Shown here in pieces: positions 1 through 9,773 of a stretch of DNA of 64,000 bases. Both the position numbers and the translations under genes were made by a program. The stretch is from contig SUYR01000009.1 of NCBI GenBank assembly GCA_015060335.1, positions 22,774 to 86,773 on the forward strand. The letters are read 5' to 3'. How positions within the stretch are numbered: position 1 is the stretch's first letter; each line of letters starts with the position of its first letter. A model generated the notes under the pieces. The model ran no database searches and was not told where the DNA came from. It saw nothing but the letters and a program-made list of their open reading frames with translations. The DNA comes from Bacteroidales bacterium. GTDB lineage: Bacteria; Bacteroidota; Bacteroidia; Bacteroidales; UBA932.

Positions 1-799
1 CACAATCTCTCACAACAAGCAGAATGTGATCGATATCGGGTCGGAGGATTTCGTCACTGCACTTAAATCTCCCGGAAACAACGGATATATGATGTATGGC
101 TATGTGGAAGGCTACCCTCTCAACTCTCTTTGGGGATTCAAATACGGTGGCGTATGGAAATCCGATGATGAGCGGGAAAGAAATGCTGACACCAAGGCGT
201 ACGTCGGCATCAATGCGAAGAACGAGGATGGAACTCCGAGGTATCATGACATCAATCATGACGGAGTTCTCAATCAGGATGACCTTGTCTATCAAGGAAG
301 TGCAGATCCTTACCTGTATGGAGGTATGCAGAACACATTCTACTATAAGAACTTCAAACTTGGAGTCTATATAGCCTACTCACTTGGCGGAAAGATATAT
401 AACTATGGCGAATTCTATCAGTCTGGAGGCATTCATACAAACCAGTACAGATATATGCTCGATTCATGGCATCCGGAAAGACACCCCGAATCGGAAATAC
501 CTCGTGCCGGATACACGGACACCGCTCTGCCAAGCGATTTCATGATTCACGATGCGTCATACCTGAGGCTAAAGAATATCAGTTTCGGTTATACTCTGGA
601 TCTTTCAAGGAAGTGGAGAAAAGGTATCAGAGACATTACGTTCACTATTTCCGGAGAAAATCTTTACCTCTGGAAAAATTACAACGGATTTGATCCTGAT
701 GTGTCAAGTGAAGGTACTTCGTCAACACTCAGACGTGTGGACCTGGGTGCTTATCCAAAGCCGCGCACATTTACATTCAGTATTCAGATGAGATATTAA
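1..799 (+). CDS. SusC-like TonB-dependent outer-membrane transporter, C-terminal part (5' end outside window)
   Basis: The reading frame is open from the left edge of the window, so this is the last ~266 residues of a longer gene; the GTG at 26 is not a credible start. The protein has the C-terminal barrel of SusC/RagA transporters: short beta-strands rich in Tyr, Gly and Asn, a calcium-loop-like stretch (DINHDGVLNQDD), the common phrase DASYLRLKNISFGYTL, and a terminal aromatic residue (QMRY) as expected for Bam-inserted barrels. SusC proteins import oligosaccharides through the outer membrane with TonB energy, capped by a SusD lipoprotein. The gene immediately downstream is a SusD, which supports the call. 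The substrate cannot be told from this fragment. Confidence 0.93.
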   Translation, partial: TISHNKQNVIDIGSEDFVTALKSPGNNGYMMYGYVEGYPLNSLWGFKYGGVWKSDDERERNADTKAYVGINAKNEDGTPRYHDINHDGVLNQDDLVYQGSADPYLYGGMQNTFYYKNFKLGVYIAYSLGGKIYNYGEFYQSGGIHTNQYRYMLDSWHPERHPESEIPRAGYTDTALPSDFMIHDASYLRLKNISFGYTLDLSRKWRKGIRDITFTISGENLYLWKNYNGFDPDVSSEGTSSTLRRVDLGAYPKPRTFTFSIQMRY

Positions 800-812
800 A
801 ACAACCTCAGAT

Positions 813-2318
813 ATGAAACTTATCAACAGGATATTTATGATGATGGCATTGACCGTGCTTGAAGTGACAGCGGTGTCATGCTCTCTCGAAGAGGATACGT
901 CTTCTGTGTCCACCCCGGACAATTTCTTCCGAAAGTATTCGGAGTGCCAGTCTGTGGTGAACAGTTGTTACATTCCGATAAAGTCGATTTACAACTATAC
1001 CTACATGCTGGCTACCGAATGTGCCTCCGATGTCATCTGGTGCGCGTCCGGAACTTATGATGCGCAACTTGACATCAGTCCGGTAAAGCCACGTTTCGGA
1101 GCCACGGTGTGGCAGCAGTGTTATTTAGGTGTCCAACGATGCAATTTTGCAGTGACAGGCATTGAAAGAAGTGATGCAGTTACAGAAGAACAGAGGAACG
1201 AACTGCTCTGCGAAGCCAAAGCATTGAGAGCATTCTACTACTGGACGCTGACATGCTTTTTCGGTGATGTCCCGTTCTATCTGGATGATGTGTCAGATAA
1301 TGCGGCGCTCCAGCGTATAGCCTTGCTGCCAAGAATGGATGCAAATGCAACTCGTGATAAACTGATGGAGGACCTGAAGGATATTGCTCCCAAGGTTGCC
1401 CAGACAAGGACAAGCGATAATGCAGGCGCCAGAGTCGGTGCTTCGATGGCCTGGATGCTGATTGCAAAATTCGCTACCTGGAATCATCAGTGGCAAGAGG
1501 CCATAAATGCATGCAAGGAACTGGAGAAGATATACGGGAATCTGGCTGACTACGATCTTGAATATAATGTCATGTTCCGTAACAAGAATACTCCGGAATC
1601 CATATTTGAGGTTCAGCATTCGTATGTGGAGGGTGGTTTGAGTTACTGCTCCAACGTAGCAAGCATCTGCACTCCTACAAGAAAGACCGGCAACATATAT
1701 GACGGAGTGGAGATTCCGGAACTCGGAGATCAGGCTACCACATGGCAGTCTGCCCGACCTACGGTATATTATTGTCAGGGGCTAGTTCCTAAGATGAGCA
1801 CGGACAAACGCAACAGACTGAATACGGCGTGGGATTATAATGGTCAGGTGTTCGCAAGCCTTGTCAACAATACACGTCCGTGGATGGGACCGAAATTCTG
1901 GTGTCCGGACATGAAACTGACAAACGACTCGAATAATTACAAAGTCTTCCGTTATGCGGATGCAGTTCTTCTCATGGCAGAGAGTTATTGTGAACTTAAT
2001 GATTCTGAAAATGCCGTGAAGTATCTCAACATGGTCCGCAACCGTGCGGGAGTCGGTGATTATACATTCCGCACCTTTCCTCGCCTTCAGGATGAAATCA
2101 GGAAGGAGAGAGCCCGTGAACTTTTCGGAGAGTTCCAGCGGAAATATGACCTTGTACGTTGGGGAATATGGTGGGAGGCTGTCAATGACTATAACGATTA
2201 CTCCACTTTGCTTGGCAATGCAAAGCCTTGTCACAGGTATTATCCGATTCCGGATACTCAGGTTGTGTATTCAAAGAACAATCTGGACAACAAGGAGTAT
2301 GCTCAGTATGGTATGTAA
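813..2318 (+). CDS. SusD/RagB family nutrient-binding outer-membrane lipoprotein
   Basis: 501 residues, usual for SusD. The N-terminus is a lipoprotein signal peptide with lipobox Cys at residue 23 (TAVSC) followed by acidic residues, consistent with surface export in Bacteroidota. The helical SusD fold is recognisable from RAFYYWTLTCFFGDVP near residue 140 and from the C-terminal stretch with NMVRNRAGV, EIRKERARELFGE and YDLVRWG. It begins 13 nt after the SusC stop and its stop codon directly abuts the next start, so it sits in one operon with the transporter. Its expected role is to bind and deliver glycan to the SusC barrel. The glycan is unknown. Confidence 0.95.
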   Translation: MKLINRIFMMMALTVLEVTAVSCSLEEDTSSVSTPDNFFRKYSECQSVVNSCYIPIKSIYNYTYMLATECASDVIWCASGTYDAQLDISPVKPRFGATVWQQCYLGVQRCNFAVTGIERSDAVTEEQRNELLCEAKALRAFYYWTLTCFFGDVPFYLDDVSDNAALQRIALLPRMDANATRDKLMEDLKDIAPKVAQTRTSDNAGARVGASMAWMLIAKFATWNHQWQEAINACKELEKIYGNLADYDLEYNVMFRNKNTPESIFEVQHSYVEGGLSYCSNVASICTPTRKTGNIYDGVEIPELGDQATTWQSARPTVYYCQGLVPKMSTDKRNRLNTAWDYNGQVFASLVNNTRPWMGPKFWCPDMKLTNDSNNYKVFRYADAVLLMAESYCELNDSENAVKYLNMVRNRAGVGDYTFRTFPRLQDEIRKERARELFGEFQRKYDLVRWGIWWEAVNDYNDYSTLLGNAKPCHRYYPIPDTQVVYSKNNLDNKEYAQYGM

Positions 2319-3302
2319 ATGAAAAACATGATGAAACGAATATTATTGATAATGATGACATTGATGGCTTTAGCATCATGTGACAAGCCATTTGAGATGG
2401 ACCTTCCGCTTTCAGTCGCTCAACGTAACATCACATTGACAAAAGAGGCAGGCTCGACCCATGTCCTTGTCTATGCCGATGGAGCATGGACCGCCTCTTT
2501 CACGGAACCGGTCGAGTGGGCGAGTCTGAACAAACGTTCCGGATATGGTAACAACGAACTGATATTTTCATATTCGGCTAACTACGGCATAGCCCGTAAA
2601 ATCGGAATTGTGCTGGCGAAGGACGAACTGAGAGACACCGTGTTCATGATTCAGAACGGTCCGGTTACATTGGCTTCATATAGTTTTGAACAGAAGTCTG
2701 TCCGACTGACAAAACTGGGAGCAGTTGCGGTGGTCGGTGTATCAAGCAATCTGTACTACAGCGAGGACGCTCTCAGGGTGTCGGCTATATATATCGATGG
2801 TGACGGGCAACGTGATACCGTAGCAGTGGACGGAACCTCGGATAATCCGGCACATTGGATTGTATCAGCCAGGACTCAGTATGACAGGTTCAGTTTCTGT
2901 ACGACATTCAACGACACTGGAGCGGCAAGAAACGCTGAACTGATAGTCACTATTGACGACCCGACCGGGCGCCCTCTCAAGTCTATCCTGAAGGTTTCGC
3001 AGGGAATCAACAGCCCGAAATTCCTTATGACCAGTCTCGCCGGAACTTACGGGTCAGAAGCTCAGGATGTTCTGGTAAACATAACAGTGAATGACATATG
3101 GCCTTATGCTGAAAACATCTTCTTTGAAATGTCTGATGAGGTCAGAACATGGGTCAGAAACATAAGATTGACTTCCGAGGGGCTTGCATTCTCCTTGTCA
3201 GAGAATATGACCGGCAGGATGCGGGTCGGAAAAATCAATATCCGTTATGTTGCGGATTCCGGAGAGACTGCTAATGGTACATTCATGATAACACAGAAAT
3301 AA
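2319..3302 (+). CDS. BACON-like domain surface lipoprotein
   Basis: 327 residues with lipoprotein signal (Cys21 in LASC). Residues ~35-113 have the look of a BACON domain: beta-strands, a Trp in the first third (GAWTASF) and the closing phrase DTVFMIQNG. The rest (~115-327) is beta-rich with a second similar module ending in ILKVSQG and a last one ending in FMITQK. The start ATG directly follows the SusD stop, and its own stop overlaps the next start by one base (TAATG), so it is translationally coupled in the operon. BACON proteins next to SusCD usually act as glycan-binding surface proteins or spacers; no catalytic motif is visible. Function is inferred from position. Confidence 0.75.
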   Translation: MKNMMKRILLIMMTLMALASCDKPFEMDLPLSVAQRNITLTKEAGSTHVLVYADGAWTASFTEPVEWASLNKRSGYGNNELIFSYSANYGIARKIGIVLAKDELRDTVFMIQNGPVTLASYSFEQKSVRLTKLGAVAVVGVSSNLYYSEDALRVSAIYIDGDGQRDTVAVDGTSDNPAHWIVSARTQYDRFSFCTTFNDTGAARNAELIVTIDDPTGRPLKSILKVSQGINSPKFLMTSLAGTYGSEAQDVLVNITVNDIWPYAENIFFEMSDEVRTWVRNIRLTSEGLAFSLSENMTGRMRVGKINIRYVADSGETANGTFMITQK

Positions 3303-5701
3303 TGAAGGAAATGAAGAATATTATAAACATAATGATTGCGCTTTCGCTCTTCACTTTTGTATCATGCAGTGTAGACGATTCGGCAAAGATTCCTCTTGTC
3401 GAACTCGGCGTAAGACAGAATGAATATATTCTGGAGGCGGACGGAGGAGAAATTGACATGGAGATACTCTCTAACGGGAAATATCATATCGAGTATGTCT
3501 CCGATGCACCGTGGCTGACTCTCGCTTCCATGGATGGAAACGGAGACGGCCAGATCAGGGCGTCTGTCGAAATGAATGAAGAATTCAAGCGTATGGCCGC
3601 CATCGTGCTGTGCAGCGATGTGGATGAACGAAAGGATACCGTCTACATCAAGCAGAAAGGTATGTTGGAAGCCAGACTTGAAATGTCCAACACGTCTGTT
3701 GTGCTTGATGGAAAGGGAGGAGAGTCCCTGACTGACATCACAACAAACATCCCTTTCGAATACATGGAAGTACAGACAGTCTATAACGGGGATGAGACCG
3801 GCTGGATTGAGAGTATGACAATCGAAGCGGCTGATGAATATTCAGCAAGACGCTCTCTGAAGATAGGGGTGTCTGCAAACACAGACAAGACAAAAGTCCG
3901 CATGGCTTCAGTACTGATGTCGTATGAGGACGGTTGGGGAGAGGTGTCGGAACTTCTGATTAATCTGGTCCAGAAGAATGCAGATGAAGTGCTGGGTGTC
4001 GTGACTCCTTTCTACAATATCAGGTATGATTATTCTACAGGAACACCGGTAGAGGACTATATCATACTTGAAGGCGTCGTTGTCAGCAATACGGAAAACG
4101 GCAATGCCGGTGAAAACGAGCAGAGCACCACTTCTTCCATAGATTATGACGGCTCTAAGAAGACCGTTTATGTACAGTCTCCGGACGGTAAATATGGCTT
4201 TGCCATTCTTACAGAGACCGTGTCAGACAACGTTTTCAAGCAGTTTGACAGGGTTCAGATACTTCTGTATGGAACAGAAGTGGTCGCTTATGAAAATCCG
4301 GAGCGTTATGAAATCAGGGGTGTGACCAAGAATATGATAGTCTCTCAGGCGGCAGGTGAACGCGTCGCACCAAAGGAAAAATACTATAACGGACTGACAG
4401 ACGAAGACATCTACACGTATGTGTCTCTCAGGGATGTCGAATTTCCTGTAAGAAAAGGCGCGGTTACTCCGATAAACGAGGGGTATGCGATAGGTGGAAA
4501 GGCAAACCGTATATCCAAATATCCTCTTCTGGTGCGAGACCGCAATGGAGACAGTTTCTATATGTATACCAATACTGTATGCACATACAGGAATGACGGA
4601 ACCCGTCTTCCTTACGGTTCAGGAAACCTCTCCGGTGTGCTTGTGCATGAACGTTTCTCCCGTTTCTCATGGAAGAACGGAGCCGATCTTCTTGATATAG
4701 ACTCTGACCCTGAACTTGGAAATATCGGACGTTATCAGATCCGTCATCAGACTAAGGACGATATCTGGGGCGGAATGGCAGATGAATTCAGTGACAGTTT
4801 TTCTGAACTTCTTGCTGAATACCGTTTCTGGAATCCGGATTCCGAGAACGGGGTGCTTAGACCGACATACGGCGAAAATGGCTGGTTTACCCATACTTAC
4901 CAGACAAAATATACCGGAACAGACAGCAAGAGTTATACGGAAGATACTTACGGGCAGCACATGTATCCGGAAGTATGTTATTCCTATCTTGGTCCGATGG
5001 GTATTGCAGGGAATTCCATGTTCGGGACAAACTATGGCAATATCAACGGACTCGGTATTGTGCTGGATTCCGAGAAAGAGCATTATCTGGAAGAAATGTC
5101 TGATTGGGTCGGCACCCGCAATGGCAAGACAGAATGGCTCGCCCCAAGCACTACAGATGCTGAAAATGGAATTCGTCTCGCCAATGCCGGCAGTATGCAG
5201 GGAAAGAGCTGGTGTGCTACGGACTGTTATTGTTCTATGTCGCATAGGAACTGGTGGGATTATGATCTGAATCAGGGTTATGCCTGGATGTTGAATTTCT
5301 CTACCAAGGGATTGGTCACAGACCAGCTTTCACTCCAGATTTCCGTGATGAATACATCACAGAAATGGTATGCGCCAAGATTCTGGAAGGTTGAGTGGTC
5401 GGAAACCGATTCGATGGATCCTAAGGATGCGGCTTCATGGAAACTGATAGACGAGTACACTGTTCCTGACATTTCCGTCTGGGCTAATACGTTGTATTCT
5501 TCAATAGTGGGATACAAGAGCATCAATTTCAGACTGCCGCTTGAAATGCTTGACAAGGAAAACGTATACATCCGTCTGATTCCTGTAAATGATATATGCA
5601 GCAGCGGTGCCGAATATGCTGATGCCGTGGTCGGAACCGATGTCAACGGAGATATGCATGCAAGTGCAATAGAATACATTGCAATCAGATACAACAAATA
5701 A
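3302..5701 (+). CDS. DUF5689-containing surface lipoprotein with BACON-like N-terminus
   Basis: 799 residues, signal peptide with Cys22 (FVSC). Residues ~30-118 resemble a BACON domain (closing with DTVYIKQKG), ~119-225 a second beta-module, and ~232-480 a DUF5689-like OB-fold region (typical start YNIRYDYSTGTPVEDYIILEG and later VYVQSPDGKYGFAIL). The C-terminal ~300 residues are Trp/Tyr-rich (FRFWNP-like, DCYCSMSHRNWWDYD, YAWMLNFSTKG) and look like a carbohydrate-binding beta-sandwich. I know of no enzymatic role for such proteins; in SusCD operons they occupy the slot of surface glycan-binding proteins. The start overlaps the preceding stop by one base. Confidence 0.75.
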   Translation: MKEMKNIINIMIALSLFTFVSCSVDDSAKIPLVELGVRQNEYILEADGGEIDMEILSNGKYHIEYVSDAPWLTLASMDGNGDGQIRASVEMNEEFKRMAAIVLCSDVDERKDTVYIKQKGMLEARLEMSNTSVVLDGKGGESLTDITTNIPFEYMEVQTVYNGDETGWIESMTIEAADEYSARRSLKIGVSANTDKTKVRMASVLMSYEDGWGEVSELLINLVQKNADEVLGVVTPFYNIRYDYSTGTPVEDYIILEGVVVSNTENGNAGENEQSTTSSIDYDGSKKTVYVQSPDGKYGFAILTETVSDNVFKQFDRVQILLYGTEVVAYENPERYEIRGVTKNMIVSQAAGERVAPKEKYYNGLTDEDIYTYVSLRDVEFPVRKGAVTPINEGYAIGGKANRISKYPLLVRDRNGDSFYMYTNTVCTYRNDGTRLPYGSGNLSGVLVHERFSRFSWKNGADLLDIDSDPELGNIGRYQIRHQTKDDIWGGMADEFSDSFSELLAEYRFWNPDSENGVLRPTYGENGWFTHTYQTKYTGTDSKSYTEDTYGQHMYPEVCYSYLGPMGIAGNSMFGTNYGNINGLGIVLDSEKEHYLEEMSDWVGTRNGKTEWLAPSTTDAENGIRLANAGSMQGKSWCATDCYCSMSHRNWWDYDLNQGYAWMLNFSTKGLVTDQLSLQISVMNTSQKWYAPRFWKVEWSETDSMDPKDAASWKLIDEYTVPDISVWANTLYSSIVGYKSINFRLPLEMLDKENVYIRLIPVNDICSSGAEYADAVVGTDVNGDMHASAIEYIAIRYNK

Positions 5702-5732
5702 ACTTTAACTAACAATCATTAACAGAACGATT

Positions 5733-7586
5733 ATGAACAAGAAATTCATGCTTTTGGCGGCTACATTGATGGCCGTTTTCAGCACCGGCTGCAAACCGGA
5801 TGATGTCAACCCTGAAGAACCGGCTCAGGCTCCGGAACTGACTGCAATCAACCCGACATCAGGATATGTTGCAGACGAGGCTGTCATTACAGGTAAGAAC
5901 TTTTCCGAGACAGCATCTGAGAACGAAGTCTTCTTCGGAAATGCAAAGGCGGAAATCAAGACGGCATCTGCCACAGAACTGAAGGTTGTCATTCCGGATA
6001 ATCCGGTAGGAAAAGTCGATCTTAAAGTGACTGTCGATGGCAAGACTGCTGAAGGACTTTCTTTCACTTATCTTCAGAAAGTACTCCCTATGAGTGTTTC
6101 AGGTATTACTCCTGCAGAGGGCAGTGTCGGTGCGGACGTTGTGATAAGTGGTGCCAATTTCGGCACATCGGCCGATGATCTCATTGTGCTTTTCGGTGAA
6201 AAGACTGCGACGGTGAAGTCAGTGACTGAGACGGCGATCACAGTGACAGTTCCAGAAGGTAACGGCGAGGTGGCTGTAATCGTCAGCCTCGGCGACCAGA
6301 TTTCGGACCCTGTGATGTTCACGTATGTATATGCGAGAGAGGTGACTTATACCTCAATGACCCCGACGATAGCAACATACGGTGATGAAATCAAGATATT
6401 CGGCACAGGTTTCCCAGAAGCCGTCGATGAGATTTCTGCAAGCGTAAACGGTGTAACCGCTGCAGTTACGGCAGCAACAGCAGAAGGCATCATTGTATCT
6501 GTCCCTGAACTTCCGGTAGGCGATTACAAAGTGAAGGTTTCTGTCACCGGGGCTGCACCTTTTGAAACTGATGCTTTTGCATACTATACTCTTCCTGAAT
6601 ATACAGTATCTACGGTTCTTGGTGATGGTACTGCAAAAAATAAGGAAGGCGTCTGGACAGATGCACAGCTTCAATTGCCGGAAGGTCTGTGTTGGGCACC
6701 GGATGGAAGTATGTGGATTACTACCAGAGGTGGTTCTAAAGAGACAGGCGCTCATGCTATTCATAAGGTGAATATGACGACAGGGCAACTTGAAACAGTT
6801 GCAGATCAGTCCGTCATCGGAGTTGACCAGTATCCTTGGGGTGGCAGCTTTAATTCAATGGGTGAGTATCATGTCTGCCACAAGGCAAAGAACGTGTTTG
6901 GTAAATATGTGGAAGGTAAATATGAAACGTATGGGATAACGGGTACAACCATTAAGACTCCTATGAACGTCGTGTTTGACTCAAAGGATTATATGTATAT
7001 CGCAGATCGTGACAATAAGCGTATCGCTGTGGCGCATAATGGAAATTTCGTAAAGGAGTATAAGATCATGCACGGCGGATTTGAGTATCAGCCTTATACC
7101 GTAGCTCTTGATCTGAAGGAGGAAAATTTGTTTGTAGGAACTAATGGTGGACGCAAACTCTTTATGATAAATATTGCAAGTGGTGACGTGACTAAAATTG
7201 CAGGTGTTGATGTTGAAGGCTCTACAGATGGAAAAGGTCTCAAACCTGCTGCAAATAATATAACAGACGGCGACGCCGGCAACCCGATGACAGCAGTAGT
7301 CGGGAGTGTCAGCGGTATCGTAGTTGCAGAAAACGGATATCTGTATTTTAACGATATAGAGGCATATACATTTAGAGTGCTCATTCCTGGCGTAGGAGGA
7401 GATTATACAAAAGGGGTTGTCAAGACTTTGGCAGGACAGCCATGCTCAAGTGGCTTTGCTGACGGAAACGGATTGACTGAAGCCAAATTTGTTGCTCAAG
7501 GAATGCTGCTCATGGATAAGGAAGGTTCATTCTATATCGCGGGTGGTAATGCAAACAGAATCAGAAAAGTTACTCCTGTAAAGTAA
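5733..7586 (+). CDS. IPT/TIG and NHL-repeat surface lipoprotein
   Basis: 617 residues, lipobox Cys20 (STGC). Three IPT/TIG immunoglobulin-like domains follow one another (~35-112, ~117-198, ~202-285); each starts with a phrase like INPTSGYVADEAVITGKNF and ends with a Phe-Thr-Tyr strand. Residues ~290-617 form NHL-type beta-propeller blades (APDGSMWITTRGG, DSKDYMYIADRDNKRIAV, NGYLYFNDIEAYTFRV, DKEGSFYIAGGNANRIRKV). This IPT-plus-NHL architecture is common in SusCD loci, where the IPT domains act as spacers and the distal part binds glycan. It is the last lipoprotein of the operon and is followed by a strong terminator. Confidence 0.85.
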   Translation: MNKKFMLLAATLMAVFSTGCKPDDVNPEEPAQAPELTAINPTSGYVADEAVITGKNFSETASENEVFFGNAKAEIKTASATELKVVIPDNPVGKVDLKVTVDGKTAEGLSFTYLQKVLPMSVSGITPAEGSVGADVVISGANFGTSADDLIVLFGEKTATVKSVTETAITVTVPEGNGEVAVIVSLGDQISDPVMFTYVYAREVTYTSMTPTIATYGDEIKIFGTGFPEAVDEISASVNGVTAAVTAATAEGIIVSVPELPVGDYKVKVSVTGAAPFETDAFAYYTLPEYTVSTVLGDGTAKNKEGVWTDAQLQLPEGLCWAPDGSMWITTRGGSKETGAHAIHKVNMTTGQLETVADQSVIGVDQYPWGGSFNSMGEYHVCHKAKNVFGKYVEGKYETYGITGTTIKTPMNVVFDSKDYMYIADRDNKRIAVAHNGNFVKEYKIMHGGFEYQPYTVALDLKEENLFVGTNGGRKLFMINIASGDVTKIAGVDVEGSTDGKGLKPAANNITDGDAGNPMTAVVGSVSGIVVAENGYLYFNDIEAYTFRVLIPGVGGDYTKGVVKTLAGQPCSSGFADGNGLTEAKFVAQGMLLMDKEGSFYIAGGNANRIRKVTPVK

Positions 7587-7606
7587 TCTTCATGTGAAGC
7601 ACCCGA

Positions 7607-7637
7607 GGGAGACGACACTCTTGTTGTCTCCCTTTTT
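7607..7637 (+). terminator. Rho-independent terminator after the SusCD-lipoprotein operon
   Basis: An 11-bp stem (GGGAGACGACA paired with TGTTGTCTCCC, one G-U pair) with a 4-nt loop is followed directly by five T. It lies 20 nt after the IPT/NHL stop codon and before the GH3 start, so the GH3 gene may be transcribed separately or only by read-through. Confidence 0.85.
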
Positions 7638-7651
7638 AAAATCGCTCAGTT

Positions 7652-9721
7652 ATGAATAAACGTATAGTTTCAATGACATTGTTCCTGACCGGTATCTGTA
7701 TACTGACCGCCTGCACCGGCACGGCCCCCGCAGATGAGAATCCCTACAGTGTCACTAATGAACACAAGAATCGGGCAGCTTCCCTCGTCTCGCAGATGAC
7801 CCTCGAAGAGAAATGTTCCTACATCGGCGGCTCGAAGGATGGCTTCTATATCCGTCCTGTGGAGCGTCTCGGCATCCCTCTTATCCGTATGGCGGACGGT
7901 CCTCAGGGAGTGCGCAACAATACCAAGAGCACTCTTTTCGCATGCGGTGTGGCAGCGGCGGCATCCTGGAACGAGGATGTCGTATATGAAATGGGTGTCG
8001 CTCTCGGACAGGATTCACGTGCAAGAGGAGTGCATATCCTGCTTGGACCGGGAGTCAATATCTGCCGGAGTCCTCTTTGCGGGCGCAATTTCGAGTATAT
8101 GGGAGAGGACCCTCTTCTTGCGGCCAATACAGCCGTTCCTTACATCAAGGGCGTGCAGTCTCAGGGTGTCATGGCGACAGTCAAGCATTTTGCGCTGAAC
8201 AATCAGGAGTACAACCGTCACCATGTAAGTTCGGATGCGGATGAACGTACCATGTACGAGATATATTTCCCTGCATTCAAGGCTTCCGTCGATGCCGGAG
8301 TGGCTTCCGTGATGAGCAGTTACAACCTTGTGAACAACGTTCATTCTGCGGAGAACAGATGGCTTCTTACTGATGTGCTTAAAGACGAGTGGGGATTCGA
8401 GGGCTTTGTCATGTCTGACTGGACTTCGACCTATTCGACCTTGGGCTGCGTGCGGAGCGGACTTGACCTTGAGATGCCTGAGGGCTTCTGCATGAACTAT
8501 GAGACCATCGGTCCGCTCATCGAGACAGGAGTCGTGCGTGAAAAGGATGTTGACCGCAAGGTCGAGACCATATTGGCAAACCTTATCGCATACGGCTTCC
8601 TTGACCGTCCTCAGCTCGACACTACGATAAAGGAAGACAATCCGTATTCCCGTGATGTCGCCTATCGTCTCTCATGTGAATCTGCAGTGCTTCTCAAGAA
8701 TGAAGGTTCGCTTCCTCTTGCAAAATGCGGGACAATTGCCCTTATGGGCCCTCGTGCCGAAATCATCCCGTGCGGTGGCGGTTCTGGCTCAGTAGACCCT
8801 ATATATTCGATATCTCTTTATGAGGGAATGAAATCCCTCGGTGAATCATACCCTGTGACTCTTGTAGGTGAGGACTATAAGGCTTCGTCAGGGATACTTA
8901 AGGAAGCTGATGCCGTGGTAGTGTCGGTAGGATTTGACAGAAATACCGAGAAAGAGGACCATGACAGGACTTTTACCTTGCCTGAAGGTCAGGATGAGAT
9001 GATTGAGTTTGCTGCTGCAAACAACGAGAATGTGATAGTGGTAGTGTATAGTGGTGGTGCAATCGACATGAGCCGCTGGCACGACAAGGTGTCTGCCATT
9101 ATAATGGGTTGGTACCCTGGTCAGGAAGGCGGCCTTGCGATTGCGCGTATGCTTGCCGGGGAATTTTCTCCATCAGGGCGTCTGCCGGTCACTATGGAAA
9201 CAAGGCTGGAGGACAATCCGACATACAGAAACTACTATGTTGAGGCGCCTCTTACAAAGCGCGGACATTCGACCCTGAACGTCACTTACGGAGAAGGTGT
9301 ATTCGTCGGGTACAGAGGGTATGAGAAAAACGGTGTGCAGCCGGCTTATCCGTTCGGTCATGGCCTGACATATACGACATTCAGATATTCCGACCTTGCC
9401 TTGGAAGAGACATCTGGCGGATATGATGTGTCGTTTACAGTCAGCAATACTGGTTCTTTTGATGCAGCGGAGGTGGCTCAGGTCTATGTCGGTGAGGTGA
9501 ATCCGTGCGTTGCCCGTCCGGAAAAGGAACTCAAGGGCTATGACAAGGTCTTTGTCAAGGCAGGTGAGACCACCCGGGTCAACGTACATCTTCCTGAGAG
9601 TGCATTCGCATTCTACGATGTTGACATCCACGACTGGAGAGTCAATCCCGGGCTCTTTGACATAATGGTGGGAGCATCTGTCTCAGACATCCGTTTAAGC
9701 GGACAGGTCAATCTCAGATGA
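7652..9721 (+). CDS. Glycoside hydrolase family 3 (beta-glucosidase-like), lipoprotein
   Basis: 689 residues with lipoprotein signal (Cys21 in LTAC). The GH3 barrel is clear: KHF at Lys178-His179 (substrate-binding pair of the family) and the nucleophile motif SDW with Asp256. The second alpha/beta domain follows (~330-560) with TEKEDHDRTFTLPEGQ, where the acid/base Glu is expected, and the C-terminal fibronectin-III-like domain is present (~600-689, ending in RVNPGLFDIMVGAS). The family removes beta-linked glucose, xylose or related sugars from non-reducing ends; specificity cannot be set by eye. The Cys anchor suggests a membrane-bound enzyme acting on oligosaccharides taken up by the upstream SusCD system. 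Confidence 0.93.
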   Translation: MNKRIVSMTLFLTGICILTACTGTAPADENPYSVTNEHKNRAASLVSQMTLEEKCSYIGGSKDGFYIRPVERLGIPLIRMADGPQGVRNNTKSTLFACGVAAAASWNEDVVYEMGVALGQDSRARGVHILLGPGVNICRSPLCGRNFEYMGEDPLLAANTAVPYIKGVQSQGVMATVKHFALNNQEYNRHHVSSDADERTMYEIYFPAFKASVDAGVASVMSSYNLVNNVHSAENRWLLTDVLKDEWGFEGFVMSDWTSTYSTLGCVRSGLDLEMPEGFCMNYETIGPLIETGVVREKDVDRKVETILANLIAYGFLDRPQLDTTIKEDNPYSRDVAYRLSCESAVLLKNEGSLPLAKCGTIALMGPRAEIIPCGGGSGSVDPIYSISLYEGMKSLGESYPVTLVGEDYKASSGILKEADAVVVSVGFDRNTEKEDHDRTFTLPEGQDEMIEFAAANNENVIVVVYSGGAIDMSRWHDKVSAIIMGWYPGQEGGLAIARMLAGEFSPSGRLPVTMETRLEDNPTYRNYYVEAPLTKRGHSTLNVTYGEGVFVGYRGYEKNGVQPAYPFGHGLTYTTFRYSDLALEETSGGYDVSFTVSNTGSFDAAEVAQVYVGEVNPCVARPEKELKGYDKVFVKAGETTRVNVHLPESAFAFYDVDIHDWRVNPGLFDIMVGASVSDIRLSGQVNLR

Positions 9722-9773
9722 GACCTTGTTTCTCACAGGATTTTGCTACCTTAGAACGACAAAAACACATATC

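Noticed and set aside
4667..5245. 192-codon open frame on the minus strand inside the DUF5689 gene
   Set aside because: Antisense of a well supported coding region, no leader, no recognisable domain.
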